Shown: positions 1-8,334, numbered from the stretch's first letter. The stretch is 64,000 bases of DNA from Candidatus Daviesbacteria bacterium (GCA_016187025.1 JACPKM010000004.1:62001-126000), one strand, 5' to 3'. The notes: generated by a model from the letters alone, not told the origin. Translations and numbers: made by a program.

Positions 1-1591
1 TGAGAATTTCTTGTTTTAACTTTCCGGCAATAAACTTAGAAATATTTGCCTTTAAGCTATAAAAAACTGATGGAAAAGGGTAATCTACCAGTCCAAAGTA
101 AGGATTCCAGACAGTTTTATAAAATGTAGTACCTAAGATATCTGCTCTTTTCCGGGCTTGAATCCAGGTAGATAGCTCACCACTATCTGTTACCATTATT
201 TTTCTGTCATCTAGGCTTTTAACAGTGTTTATTTCTTGCTCCAGTAGTTTGCTACTAATATCATCCGGAGGGATGCATAGCCCAAAAGGCACAAATGGTT
301 CATTTTCTACCTGCCAATAGATAATATTAGGATATTTTTTAAAATAGTTTATCTCTTCGTTAACAAGCTTTAAGATTTGTTCGTTTTTGTCTGTTCTGGA
401 AAGATTGGCTGCCCATTGCGGGGTAAAACACTCCGGCCATCTGGGCTGTTTAAACCCAACTACCAACACTACCTTTACATCTTTTTTTAAACTTTCCTGC
501 AAATAAAAATCGAGTTTTGAAAAATCCTTTTGCCCTTTAACTTTTTCAACCTCATCCCAATAAACTGGTAAACGCACCAGTTTTACATTCAGGTTATCCA
601 GCATATCTACAAAAGTTTGCTCAGGATTTAGCTCTAAACTTTGAGCATAGCGGGGAGAAAAGCTTACCCCAAACTCAACTTTAGGTTTGGCAAAGTCAGT
701 AAAAGACAATATATAAAGACCGAAGCCGATTAAAATTATGCCAAACAGCTTACCCAGCAAATTTAACTTAGAAAAACTTTCTTTAAATATTTGAGGGTAT
801 TTGCGTGCCAGCATCAAACTAAAGACAAACAAAAATATATACTGTGTGCCTTGTAAAGAATTTACAACAGCTGGATTTGCCAAAGCAACAGAAAAGATTA
901 TCAAAAGCTCAGAAGATCCACCAGCAATCTGGCTTGCTATAAACAATAGTCCAGCAAATGAAATAAGCTTAAAATTGGGGTTATTGTTTCCCGACAGAAT
1001 TCTTTTTCTTAGACTTGGAACTAAAACTATAACGAGCCCTAATGGCAGAAGGATAATTCTTGACCAGATAAACACGCTGGTATAGTCATGTTGTAAAAAA
1101 GCCTGCCGGATTAAAATATATGAGTAGGCAAAAAGAATGGAAGAGGCAATCTCGTAAAAAACCTCTTTTTTGCTGATTCCAACTTTCCAATCAGGTAATG
1201 TTAAAAATATTAGTCCCAGTATCAAAGTAATAACTGCCCAAACCTCATCTATTTTAACTGTTTCCTCAGTAATAGCATGCCCCAGTAGTACCAGGGGAAT
1301 AAGAGTGCCTATGATAGGAATGACTCTGGCAACATGCCCTTTTTGTAAAGCTTTGAACATAAAATATGCCCCAGTAGTCCAAAGGAGGGTTGAGATGGAG
1401 GCAAGAAAAAGGGGAAAAGGTGGTGGGATAGAAGTAAAAGGAAGAGCAGCAAGAGCAATCAGGCTTACCAGACTAAAATAGAAAATATAGACCAAAGGGT
1501 CGGGGATATGACGAACAAGTAAGAATTTATTAATGGTGACAGCAACAGCATTTAAAAAATATGCTACTATAGCAAAAGGTAGGTGAGACAT
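1..1591 (-). CDS. EamA-type multi-span transporter fused to a clan-A-like glycoside hydrolase domain (3' end cut by window edge)
   Basis: A single reading frame on the minus strand runs without a stop from ATG 1591 to base 1, giving 530 residues, with the C-terminus outside the window. Residues 1 to about 300 are a chain of hydrophobic helices typical of EamA/DMT transporters, with two similar halves. From about residue 306 the protein becomes soluble and looks like a TIM-barrel glycosidase: it has VRLPVYWDEVEK, a Trp-rich strand, and IYWQVENEPF, where Asn430-Glu431-Pro432 matches the acid/base NEP motif of clan GH-A. The nucleophile region would lie beyond base 1. The ATG follows the stop of the GH1 gene by 1 bp, so the two are probably co-transcribed. 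The domain calls come from reading motifs. The substrate is unknown, and the hydrolase part could be a non-catalytic relative. Confidence 0.72.
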   Translation of the reverse strand, partial: MSHLPFAIVAYFLNAVAVTINKFLLVRHIPDPLVYIFYFSLVSLIALAALPFTSIPPPFPLFLASISTLLWTTGAYFMFKALQKGHVARVIPIIGTLIPLVLLGHAITEETVKIDEVWAVITLILGLIFLTLPDWKVGISKKEVFYEIASSILFAYSYILIRQAFLQHDYTSVFIWSRIILLPLGLVIVLVPSLRKRILSGNNNPNFKLISFAGLLFIASQIAGGSSELLIIFSVALANPAVVNSLQGTQYIFLFVFSLMLARKYPQIFKESFSKLNLLGKLFGIILIGFGLYILSFTDFAKPKVEFGVSFSPRYAQSLELNPEQTFVDMLDNLNVKLVRLPVYWDEVEKVKGQKDFSKLDFYLQESLKKDVKVVLVVGFKQPRWPECFTPQWAANLSRTDKNEQILKLVNEEINYFKKYPNIIYWQVENEPFVPFGLCIPPDDISSKLLEQEINTVKSLDDRKIMVTDSGELSTWIQARKRADILGTTFYKTVWNPYFGLVDYPFPSVFYSLKANISKFIAGKLKQEIL

Positions 1592-1592
1592 A

Positions 1593-2888
1593 TCAGGTTT
1601 TCATCTTTTCTAAGACCTCTTTTGCATTTACAGTATGTCCGATAAAACGCATGAGATGATGAGGAATACCGTTATGTTTGATAACACTTTTATAAACTTG
1701 CGCAGACAACCTGGGGATTCTTTGTTTGGTATTGTAATCGATCCCAATTAGTCCAAATCTTGGTTTAAACCCATCTGCCCATTCAAAATTATCGGTCAGG
1801 CTCCAATGAAAATATCCTTTCACATCAACTCCAGATTCAATTGCATGGTAGATTTCTTTTAGATAAGAAATTAAAAACCTGCATCTTCTGTCATCATTGG
1901 TTGATGCCAGTCCGTTTTCAGTAATATAAATTGGTAGTTTAAATCCGGCCAAATCCCGCAGGGCATCAAAAATCCCTTCAGGATAAAGTTCCCAGCCCAT
2001 ATCAGAAACATCTTTTTTAGTCAAAGAAGCATCCAAAAGCTGGGGGAGCTTTCTGCCATGCAAAACCCCTATTCTTTCATGGAAGTAATAATTTAACCCC
2101 AAAAAATCATGGGCATGTGGGGTAAGGATATAAAAGAAATGATTGTAGGCTATGTCATGAAGCCAAACCAGAACATGTTGTAAAATAGAATGAGATTGTT
2201 GGGCTCCAAACGAAACCACATTTTGGGCCATACCCACTTTGGCAGAAGGGATAATTTTATGGATTGTTTTGTATGCTTTTCTGTGGGCAGCAGCTAAGTT
2301 TAAAGTAACCAAAAGGGCTTTCCAAATACTTTTTTGCCCTGGTGGAAACCTGCCATCTAGATATCCACCCCAAGTATAAATTCCCGGCTCGTTTATGGTA
2401 ATCCATAAATCAATGTATTCTTTATACTCTTTGACTACTCTACTAACAAACCTATTGAAATAAAAAGGGGTTTTACCATTTTGCCAGCCTCCAATTTTAG
2501 TTATCCATAGTGGATCAGTAAAGTGATGAAGTGTGAGCATAATCTTCATACCCCTTTGCCTAAGAGCTTTAAAAACTTCCCGGTAATGGTCAATCTCAAA
2601 CTGGTCAAATTTGCCTTCAAAGGGCTCAATTCTTGACCATTCTATAGAAAGCCGGTGTGCATTATGGCCAAATTCTTTGGCAAGATCAAAATCCTCCTTA
2701 AACCTGTGGTATTGGTCTGCAGTTTCTCCGGAGCGGTATTGCTCAGGCAAATTTTGCTCCCAGTTCCACCACTGGTTGTTAACGTTGTTTCCTTCTACTT
2801 GGTGAGCAGATGTTGCTGCTCCCCATAAAAAATCCTCAGGAAAATTGAGGATATGGTGGTTATGTTTTGCTGGTGGTAGATTTACCAT
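1593..2888 (-). CDS. GH1 family beta-glucosidase/beta-glycosidase
   Basis: This is a 431-residue glycoside hydrolase family 1 enzyme, predicted to cleave beta-linked glucosides or galactosides by a retaining mechanism. The N-terminal GH1 signature FLWGAATSAHQVEG is at 20-33. The acid/base motif TINEPG places Glu167, and YITENG places the nucleophile Glu324. A C-terminal WSLTDNFEW aglycone/substrate-binding stretch is also present. Length is slightly below the usual 440-480. There is no signal peptide, so it is probably cytoplasmic. It lies 1 bp upstream of the transporter-hydrolase fusion, which suggests a two-gene unit for sugar uptake or release and cleavage. GH1 specificity cannot be read from sequence alone; a 6-phospho-beta-glycosidase is less likely because no PTS genes are near. 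Confidence 0.93.
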   Translation of the reverse strand: MVNLPPAKHNHHILNFPEDFLWGAATSAHQVEGNNVNNQWWNWEQNLPEQYRSGETADQYHRFKEDFDLAKEFGHNAHRLSIEWSRIEPFEGKFDQFEIDHYREVFKALRQRGMKIMLTLHHFTDPLWITKIGGWQNGKTPFYFNRFVSRVVKEYKEYIDLWITINEPGIYTWGGYLDGRFPPGQKSIWKALLVTLNLAAAHRKAYKTIHKIIPSAKVGMAQNVVSFGAQQSHSILQHVLVWLHDIAYNHFFYILTPHAHDFLGLNYYFHERIGVLHGRKLPQLLDASLTKKDVSDMGWELYPEGIFDALRDLAGFKLPIYITENGLASTNDDRRCRFLISYLKEIYHAIESGVDVKGYFHWSLTDNFEWADGFKPRFGLIGIDYNTKQRIPRLSAQVYKSVIKHNGIPHHLMRFIGHTVNAKEVLEKMKT

Positions 2889-2958
2889 TGGTTAAAAAAA
2901 TTCCTATCCTATATAGATTAATATAGCAGAAAACTGATTATAGCTGTATTATTGATAT

Positions 2959-3687
2959 ATGATCCGGTTTTTGCCCATTGGTATCATAGCAATTCTGGTT
3001 ATAAGTGGACTTGTTTATTTTAGATTTTTTTACATTAAAGATAGTTTAGAAGAACCACAACAAAGAGAAGTTCCAAAAGAAGTTCCGTTTGATACGCTCT
3101 TAACCAAAGATCCGGGTGGAGTAACAGATAATCTAAATATCTTAGCTACCCAAATTTTGAATTTAAAATCTGCCAATGAAAATCTAGTTAAAACAGCAGA
3201 TAGTAAAAACGCTGATTTGGAAAGAAGGATTAAGGCCCTTGAGGCCTCGGTTACCCAGCTTCAGGGACAAGTTAATAGTTCATCTACCACTGCTCAGTCC
3301 TCAACCCAGACTACAACATCAGAAAGTAAGTTTCCAGTCTATATTCCTTTGGGATCTGCTGGAACAAGCACAGATCAAAACTGGTATAGTATCCCGGGAT
3401 TTGAGGTTTCTCTTGATCCAGCTGAGTATAGCGGTTATGCCAGTATGCAGCTTGAGATAAACATGAGAATGATTGAAAAAGCTGGAACAGCATATGCAAG
3501 GCTTTACAACTCAACTGATGGATCAGCCACTTCACCAGAGGTATCAACCACACAGGATACTTTTCAGCTTTTGGCTTCTGGGACCTTTAAATTACCAAGC
3601 AGTAGAAAAAGTTATAAACTACAGCTTAAAACCTCACAAGGAAAAGAAATTCATATCCAAAACGCCAGGATTAAAGTAAACTTTTAG
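2959..3687 (+). CDS. Hypothetical membrane-anchored protein with coiled coil and beta-rich C-terminal domain
   Basis: Unrecognised 242-residue protein. Residues 5-25 form one hydrophobic anchor. Residues 55-105 are charged and heptad-like (a probable coiled coil), followed by a Ser/Thr/Gln-rich linker at about 106-123. The C-terminal 115 residues (from FPVYIPLGSAG) alternate polar and hydrophobic residues as in a beta-sandwich. The layout suggests an extracytoplasmic stalk plus a globular head held at the membrane. A TATTAT hexamer ends 6 nt before the ATG, so the transcript may be leaderless. The 3' end overlaps the convergent lipoprotein gene by 17 bp. No function is assigned. Confidence 0.75.
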   Translation: MIRFLPIGIIAILVISGLVYFRFFYIKDSLEEPQQREVPKEVPFDTLLTKDPGGVTDNLNILATQILNLKSANENLVKTADSKNADLERRIKALEASVTQLQGQVNSSSTTAQSSTQTTTSESKFPVYIPLGSAGTSTDQNWYSIPGFEVSLDPAEYSGYASMQLEINMRMIEKAGTAYARLYNSTDGSATSPEVSTTQDTFQLLASGTFKLPSSRKSYKLQLKTSQGKEIHIQNARIKVNF

Positions 3688-4606
3688 GATTACTTTTTAC
3701 ACTGAAAGGTAAGCCTGAATTAGCTGGTAAATTGGCATAATCGTAAGGCGAGAAGGTAAGGTGTAGAGTATCGGCCGGGTTATTTTTTTGCTCCATAGCT
3801 TCATAATAAAGCACGTGAGGAGCTTTGAGCCCCCGCCAAACTAAAGTGTCTGCTACAGTGTGGCAAACTGCAGTTTTTGCAAAAGCTGTTAAAGCGGCAG
3901 CGTTGATTGGCTGTTGAGGTTTTAATTGAAAAACAGCCGAAACATCGATAAGGCCTCCGCATAAAGTTTCAAGTAGCTCCCTGCCGGCGATCTGCTCTGA
4001 TTTGGTAAACATATGATCATATATTCCTGCTTGGGCTTCCTGAGCCGAGGGGACGGGTATGTACAACCAATAAGAGTCTTGGGTTCTATATAGTAAAGTA
4101 GGCCTGATTCTTTGCACCCAGGGAGGTGGGGTAAGGTTAGTTGGTGTTAAGACCACAGCCAGCTCTTGCATATTCCTCTTGGGAAGCATGAATGCCGTAA
4201 AAACGCGGTTGTTAAAGTTACCTTGTAAATCAGGTGAACCTGCCCTAACTTGTGCTAGATACCCTAAGCTTTGTTCTATGCTTGAAGGGTTAACACCTAA
4301 GTTCTGATCAAAGTTGAACCATCTTAGATGAGTAGTTTGCACTCTTATCTCGCCTGATGAGTGTATAGAACCTGCTTGAGCAGGGTATATTTCAGAGATT
4401 CCCGGTTGTAAAGAGCGTGCTCGGGTATCTTTTGAAACAAGAGTTGGGGTAGGTTTTGAGGCAGGTTTTGGAGATTTTCCCGTATGTTGGTCTCCTGATA
4501 CAGGAGTGCAGGCTAAAATAAGTGCAAGGCCAGCTGATCTCAGCAAAAGTGAGGCTGTTTGGACTATCTTTTCTTTGGGTGATGCTGAACGTTTTTCAAT
4601 ATACAT
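3671..4606 (-). CDS. Hypothetical lipoprotein
   Basis: Unrecognised 311-residue protein. After a basic N-terminus the hydrophobic stretch SAGLALILAC ends in a lipobox-like LILA-Cys33, so the mature protein is probably a lipid-anchored surface protein. A Thr/Pro/Lys-rich linker (about 40-60) precedes a globular domain without motifs I recognise. It is transcribed towards the plus-strand protein at 2959-3687 and overlaps its end. The promoter is clear: TTGATT, 17 nt, TAGAAT, then 9 nt to the ATG, which makes a leaderless message likely. It could instead be a type II-anchored protein if the Cys is not lipidated. Confidence 0.72.
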   Translation of the reverse strand: MYIEKRSASPKEKIVQTASLLLRSAGLALILACTPVSGDQHTGKSPKPASKPTPTLVSKDTRARSLQPGISEIYPAQAGSIHSSGEIRVQTTHLRWFNFDQNLGVNPSSIEQSLGYLAQVRAGSPDLQGNFNNRVFTAFMLPKRNMQELAVVLTPTNLTPPPWVQRIRPTLLYRTQDSYWLYIPVPSAQEAQAGIYDHMFTKSEQIAGRELLETLCGGLIDVSAVFQLKPQQPINAAALTAFAKTAVCHTVADTLVWRGLKAPHVLYYEAMEQKNNPADTLHLTFSPYDYANLPANSGLPFSVKSNPKSLL

Positions 4607-4615
4607 GAAGAAAAT

Positions 4616-4644
4616 ATTCTAACAGAAAGCATAAAATTAATCAA
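4616..4644 (-). promoter_or_regulatory. Sigma70-type promoter of the lipoprotein gene
   Basis: Minus-strand TTGATT (4644-4639), a 17-nt spacer, then TAGAAT (4621-4616). The ATG at 4606 starts 9 nt beyond the -10 box and no Shine-Dalgarno sequence fits between them. Confidence 0.65.
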
Positions 4645-4667
4645 CTATAGGGTGTAAATATAGTTAT

Positions 4668-6296
4668 TTAATTCGGGGTTTGAAGCTGCCTAATCTGCTC
4701 TTGTAACCACACAATCTGCTCTGCTATGTCAGAGGGAGGAAGGGGAACATCAACCTCTCCTTCAGCAGAAGATGTTAGCTGTTCTACTAGTCTTTGGTTT
4801 GCCCAGGCTGCATTTTTGTCCATCCAATCAGCCGTAAAACCTCTTAGCTCTTTCAAGACCTCCCTTGTTGCAGGCATAATTTTTACCCCTTTTTTGGCAA
4901 ACTGCTCAGATGCTTTATCTGAGATATCCCATACAAGCTCTTCAAAAGGTTTTCCAGCCCTAGCTTCTACTAGAGATGATAAGTCTCGGCGGTTTTGCGT
5001 TGGCAATATCATTAGTAAAGCTCTAATTTGTTGATCTAATACCTGATGTTGCGCAGGATAATGCTCTTTTAAAACTGCCCATATACCTGTTGCAAAACTA
5101 TTGCTCCCTTCCATTACATCTAGAAGGTTACTGAGCATCCCTATGTGGTTATCAGCCAATGGAGCTGTGACAGTGTCAATAACTTGAGCCCTAGTTAGTA
5201 TCTTTTCTAAATATAGCGCTAATATTTCAGGGCTGGGGGTAGTTTCCTGTCTGTCTGCAAAAACCTGGATATGGTTTCTTCTGTTGCGGTCCGGGTGTAT
5301 CTTCCTTCTTTCCAGCTCTTCTACCAGCTGATCACCTTCAGCTTTTAACTTAAGGATTGTTTGTGGATCAAGGGGGATGGGATGGTATTCTCCGGTAGCT
5401 TCTAAAAAGATAACTAGGTTTAAAAACGAGTCAATAGGTGCAGGAAATGCTTGTCTTCTTCCTTCTTCAATTGCTGCAATAGTCTTGAGCAGAGCCTGCT
5501 TATTTAACCCTACCAGGTCATTAAACTCTAAAGTTCTACACTTCAGTGCCTGTCCAATTACTTCTAGCTCATGCTCATCTTTGTCCCATTCAGCTTTGAC
5601 TATATCATCATCTGGAGCCTGGCCCGATTCTTCCGCTTCTTTAAACCATACCGGTTTATTTTCCAAACTGGTAGTTGGAGGATCATTTCGGTTGTACTGA
5701 AACAGTCTTGAAAAATACACATGCTTCACTGCCCAAAACCGCCAATCCTCCATGCCAAATCCTTTAGTGGTAAAACATGCAGGGGGATTATCAAGTACGT
5801 TTCTAAATACGCTATCAAGGCCAAATTTTCTAGCCAGTGGTCCAACTGCCAGATCTCCTAACGCTTCGGCTTTTCTGGTTCTGAGAAGCTCTGTAAACGT
5901 AGTAGGTGTAGCGGGAGAGTTTAAGAGGCAGTTAACAATAAAAGCTTTCTGGAAAAAAGCAAAAGCTTCTTGGTTTGATCCGCCTCTTGATATGATCTCA
6001 TTCAGAATTTGGGCGTAAGCTGCAGAGGCGGTAATACGCTCGCTGATCTGTTTTCTTTGTCCACTCAGTGATTCTTTTTGAGCTTTAACTTGTTCTCCTA
6101 GCCCATGTATTTGGTTATCAAAAACATGAGTATAAAGGTCATCTATACCGTCAAACTCCCGACTAAACCTGCTTGCAGCAGCAACCTGCACCCTAGCATT
6201 TCTAAGGGTGTCTCCACTAAAGCGAAATAAACTTAATCGGGTAGGTTGGTCTGGACCCACCCTTGCTCGTGTTAATTCTTCTTCAGCAATAGCCAT
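4668..6296 (-). CDS. Hypothetical helical protein of 542 residues
   Basis: Unrecognised soluble protein, largely alpha-helical and charged, with no signal peptide, membrane segment or catalytic motif that I can name. The longer frame starts at a TTG (6305) that lies inside the -10 box, so I place the start at ATG 6296 (MAIAEEELTRARVG). Near residues 55-80 the sequence is rich in Gln, Lys and Ser and could form a coiled coil. It lies downstream of the tRNA-Trp/rpmG region and upstream of the lipoprotein on the same strand, but both have their own promoters. Base composition resembles its neighbours, so recent transfer is not suggested. Confidence 0.75.
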   Translation of the reverse strand: MAIAEEELTRARVGPDQPTRLSLFRFSGDTLRNARVQVAAASRFSREFDGIDDLYTHVFDNQIHGLGEQVKAQKESLSGQRKQISERITASAAYAQILNEIISRGGSNQEAFAFFQKAFIVNCLLNSPATPTTFTELLRTRKAEALGDLAVGPLARKFGLDSVFRNVLDNPPACFTTKGFGMEDWRFWAVKHVYFSRLFQYNRNDPPTTSLENKPVWFKEAEESGQAPDDDIVKAEWDKDEHELEVIGQALKCRTLEFNDLVGLNKQALLKTIAAIEEGRRQAFPAPIDSFLNLVIFLEATGEYHPIPLDPQTILKLKAEGDQLVEELERRKIHPDRNRRNHIQVFADRQETTPSPEILALYLEKILTRAQVIDTVTAPLADNHIGMLSNLLDVMEGSNSFATGIWAVLKEHYPAQHQVLDQQIRALLMILPTQNRRDLSSLVEARAGKPFEELVWDISDKASEQFAKKGVKIMPATREVLKELRGFTADWMDKNAAWANQRLVEQLTSSAEGEVDVPLPPSDIAEQIVWLQEQIRQLQTPN

Positions 6297-6304
6297 GGGT
6301 AGCA

Positions 6305-6333
6305 ATTATACAGATACAAGAGGCTAAAAGCAA
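6305..6333 (-). promoter_or_regulatory. Promoter of the 542-residue hypothetical protein
   Basis: Minus-strand TTGCTT (6333-6328), a 17-nt spacer, and a perfect TATAAT (6310-6305). The ATG at 6296 lies 8 nt after the -10 box, which implies a leaderless or near-leaderless transcript. Confidence 0.7.
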
Positions 6334-6524
6334 AAATTAGGGGTAGCACTTTGTAAGACAAATTGGTAGGATTAAGTTGAGAGATACAAGAGAATAAGCT
6401 GAGGATTTACTATGGCAGGTGTAACTATCCCAAGGTTGAGTAGAAAAGATATAAGGGTGGGGAACATCCCCAGAATTTATGTGAGAAAATACCCTAACTC
6501 CATGTATTACACCTAACATTGAGT

Positions 6525-6598
6525 TGGCAGGCCTGCAGGGATTCGAACCCCGAAAAACGGTTTTGGAGACCGTTGTGATACCATTTCACCACAGGCCT
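6525..6598 (-). tRNA. trnW: tRNA-Trp (anticodon CCA), CCA tail encoded
   Basis: The minus strand folds as a complete cloverleaf. The acceptor arm AGGCCTG pairs with CAGGCCT. The anticodon stem ACGGT/ACCGT holds loop CTCCAAA with anticodon CCA, and the T arm carries GTTCGAAT. The discriminator is G and the CCA tail is encoded (6527-6525). It lies 62 nt downstream of rpmG. This is the rpmG-trnW half of the common bacterial order rpmG-trnW-secE-nusG, but no secE or nusG follows here. Confidence 0.95.
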
Positions 6599-6660
6599 AA
6601 TTAAGATAACTTGGTAAATTGTACGCGAAAAGGTTGATAGATTCAACGAGACAAGAAATT

Positions 6661-6828
6661 TTATATCTTGGCCTCGTTGTGAGAAGTCTGCTTTCTGCAG
6701 TGTTGACAAAATTTACTCAAAGCAAGTTTATCTTTTGTATTTATCACGTTTTTCTCAGTAGTGTAATTTTTGATTTTACAAACTGAACACTGTAATCCTG
6801 TTAAGATCCGGTTTCCTTTTTTTGCCAC
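6661..6828 (-). CDS. rpmG: Ribosomal protein L33 (bL33), GTG start
   Basis: This 55-residue protein begins MAKKGNRILTGLQCSVCK when GTG 6828 is read as Met, and ends at TAA 6661. This is the canonical bL33 N-terminus. It keeps the zinc-ribbon pairs CSVC and CQHC, so it is the zinc-binding form of this large-subunit protein. The first 28 nt lie inside the 3' end of the upstream PAP2-like gene in another frame, so translation is probably coupled to that gene. The gene is easily missed because of the GTG start and its size. The tRNA-Trp downstream supports the assignment. Confidence 0.9.
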   Translation of the reverse strand: MAKKGNRILTGLQCSVCKIKNYTTEKNVINTKDKLALSKFCQHCRKQTSHNEAKI

Positions 6829-7754
6829 GGAAGTGATTTTACATTATTATGGACAACTTTTGCAACCGTCTCCAAATGAGCAAATTTTTTTACCATCCAG
6901 TTTGAGTATGTAAACTTATAAAGTACTAGAGTCATAAAGAAAAAAACAGTTGCATAAACAGCTCCTATTAATACATCAACTGCATAATGTTCCCCAAGAT
7001 AAACTATAGAGAGCCACACTCCTGCTACATAAGGGCTAAACCATAAGGCTCTAATACCAAAAAAATAAAGGGATAGAAGTAGTACCAGTAATGGATATGC
7101 TGCATGCAAAGAAGGTATAGCTGCCACAGGATTAGGATTAAACTGATGATAGATAGTAGGTAAATGAAACTTGTCAGGAAAAAGGTTAGTGGATTTATCC
7201 ATAATTTTATAAACCTTTGGCAGCAGATTTTCATTGCTTGCCATCCAAGGAGGAGCAGCTGGATAGGATAAATATGTTACCCACCCTGCATATGAAAGCA
7301 GCAGTATTGCCACAGTAAATTTTTTAAAGTGCGCCCGGTTATAAATCCAGAGAATATATCCAAAAGCCAAAGGCAGGGCAAAATGGAGAAAGTAAAAAAC
7401 AGTAGCAACAAAATCAAGAAAACCTAATTTATCAGGATTATAAAACATAGCTTGTAATGTCAAAGTTGGTACTTGCCCAAAGAGCCATTTATCAGCCTCA
7501 ATTAATTCATTAATATGCACCCTTCCTGCTAAATTATCAGCAAAGCCCCGCAAGAAATCATAAGAAAGTAAAATAAATAAAAAGGGGAGCCAGTCAAACA
7601 AAAAAGCCCTGGTTTTTTTAATAAGGAGGCTTCCTAATAGTAGAACAAAAGCATATCTGTCTGGGGCAATACCAATTCCTTGCCAGATCATCAAAGCAGT
7701 CATTGCCAGAATATATGCAATAAAAAGTGAAATATTAAATAATTTATGCTTCAT
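6801..7754 (-). CDS. PAP2-superfamily integral membrane protein, Aur1/IPC-synthase-like
   Basis: A 317-residue protein with about six or seven membrane segments. It carries AAIPSLHAAYPLL (a PSLHA-type phosphatase motif) and YLGEHYAVDVLIGAVYA (the His...Asp motif) in the arrangement typical of the PAP2_3 / inositol-phosphorylceramide-synthase-like branch rather than classical PAP2 phosphatases. The likely role is phospho-headgroup transfer or lipid phosphate hydrolysis at the outer face of the membrane. The substrate is unknown. The end of the gene overlaps the start of rpmG by 28 nt. A second, classical PAP2 protein lies at 54065-54766. Confidence 0.82.
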   Translation of the reverse strand: MKHKLFNISLFIAYILAMTALMIWQGIGIAPDRYAFVLLLGSLLIKKTRAFLFDWLPFLFILLSYDFLRGFADNLAGRVHINELIEADKWLFGQVPTLTLQAMFYNPDKLGFLDFVATVFYFLHFALPLAFGYILWIYNRAHFKKFTVAILLLSYAGWVTYLSYPAAPPWMASNENLLPKVYKIMDKSTNLFPDKFHLPTIYHQFNPNPVAAIPSLHAAYPLLVLLLSLYFFGIRALWFSPYVAGVWLSIVYLGEHYAVDVLIGAVYATVFFFMTLVLYKFTYSNWMVKKFAHLETVAKVVHNNVKSLPWQKKETGS

Positions 7755-7930
7755 CTAGTGTATAAATTAAGTTTAACAAGAAGTTTGATTACTTTGCAAC
7801 CTATTCTGAGCTCAATATAAGCTAAAAAGATTTTAGCACAAGGAGTTATTTTTTCTGACAGACTTCTTACTCTTTTTATCTCTATTTCTTGGAATATTCA
7901 GGAATAATGAAACAAAGGGGGTGAGGATGT

Positions 7931-8158
7931 ATGCAAAATATCGCTGGGGCAATGGACCATCTGAAAAATCATCAGATGTATCCTGCTACTAAAGAGGAGT
8001 TGGTCAAAACCTGCAATGAGTTGTCAGATTTTTCCAAAGAAGACAAACAATGGTTTATGGAAAACCTTCCGGCAGGGACATATGAGTCCCCTGAAGAGGT
8101 TATGATGGCACTGGGTTGGAGTAAGGATCAGATGAGTCAAGCCCAACCATCAATGTAA
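7931..8158 (+). CDS. DUF2795-like small protein
   Basis: A 75-residue protein with the pattern MYPATKEELVKTCNE ... LPAGTYESPEEVMMALGW. This resembles DUF2795 domains, small helical proteins of unknown function found singly or in tandem in many bacteria. A purine-rich GGGGGTGAGG lies just before ATG 7931 and serves as the ribosome-binding site. The gene stands alone between minus-strand genes. No partner or regulation is visible beyond that. Confidence 0.72.
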   Translation: MQNIAGAMDHLKNHQMYPATKEELVKTCNELSDFSKEDKQWFMENLPAGTYESPEEVMMALGWSKDQMSQAQPSM

Positions 8159-8182
8159 TAAACCAACCCACTCTTTCTTATG

Positions 8183-8254
8183 AGCCGAAGACGGGAATCG
8201 GACCCGTGACCCCGTTCTTACCAAGAACGTGCTCTACCACTGAGCCACTTCGGC
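8183..8254 (-). tRNA. trnT: tRNA-Thr (anticodon GGT)
   Basis: The minus strand gives acceptor GCCGAAG/CTTCGGC, a D arm GCTC...GAGC, anticodon stem CGTTC/GAACG with loop TTGGTAA (anticodon GGT), and a T arm ACGGG/CCCGT around TCCGATT. The discriminator is T, and CCA is not encoded. The first 18 nt of this tRNA are repeated 79 bp upstream; see the repeat entry. Confidence 0.93.
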
Positions 8255-8334
8255 AAAAGTGCTCTTCCGGGGAGTCCACAGGACTCCCGTTCAACTGTCC
8301 GCTGGACACTTGAACCCACTGAGCCACTTCGGCA
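8237..8334. repeat. Duplicated tRNA-Thr 5' fragment flanking two abutting palindromes
   Basis: A 19-nt sequence from the tRNA-Thr 5' end occurs at 8237-8255 (in the intact gene) and again as a perfect copy at 8316-8334. Between the copies sit two back-to-back hairpins. At 8270-8288 there is a perfect 8-bp stem with a 3-nt loop (GGGAGTCC-ACA-GGACTCCC). At 8289-8315 there is a 12-bp stem with one C-C mismatch and loop GCT. No T-run follows either hairpin on the minus strand, so they are not ordinary terminators. The layout fits a small mobile palindromic element that targeted or copied a tRNA end. Confidence 0.75.

Noticed and set aside
801..1481. Plus-strand frames of 94 and 103 codons (801-1085 and 1170-1481)
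   Set aside because: They are shadows of the uninterrupted minus-strand transporter-hydrolase frame and show no domain or ribosome-binding site.
6306..6524. secE or nusG after tRNA-Trp
   Set aside because: No frame here shows the SecE membrane helix or a NusG motif; the one 60-codon minus frame (6519-6337) looks random.
8316..8334. A second functional tRNA-Thr
   Set aside because: Only the first 18-19 nt match; the matching 3' acceptor strand, anticodon and T arms are missing.
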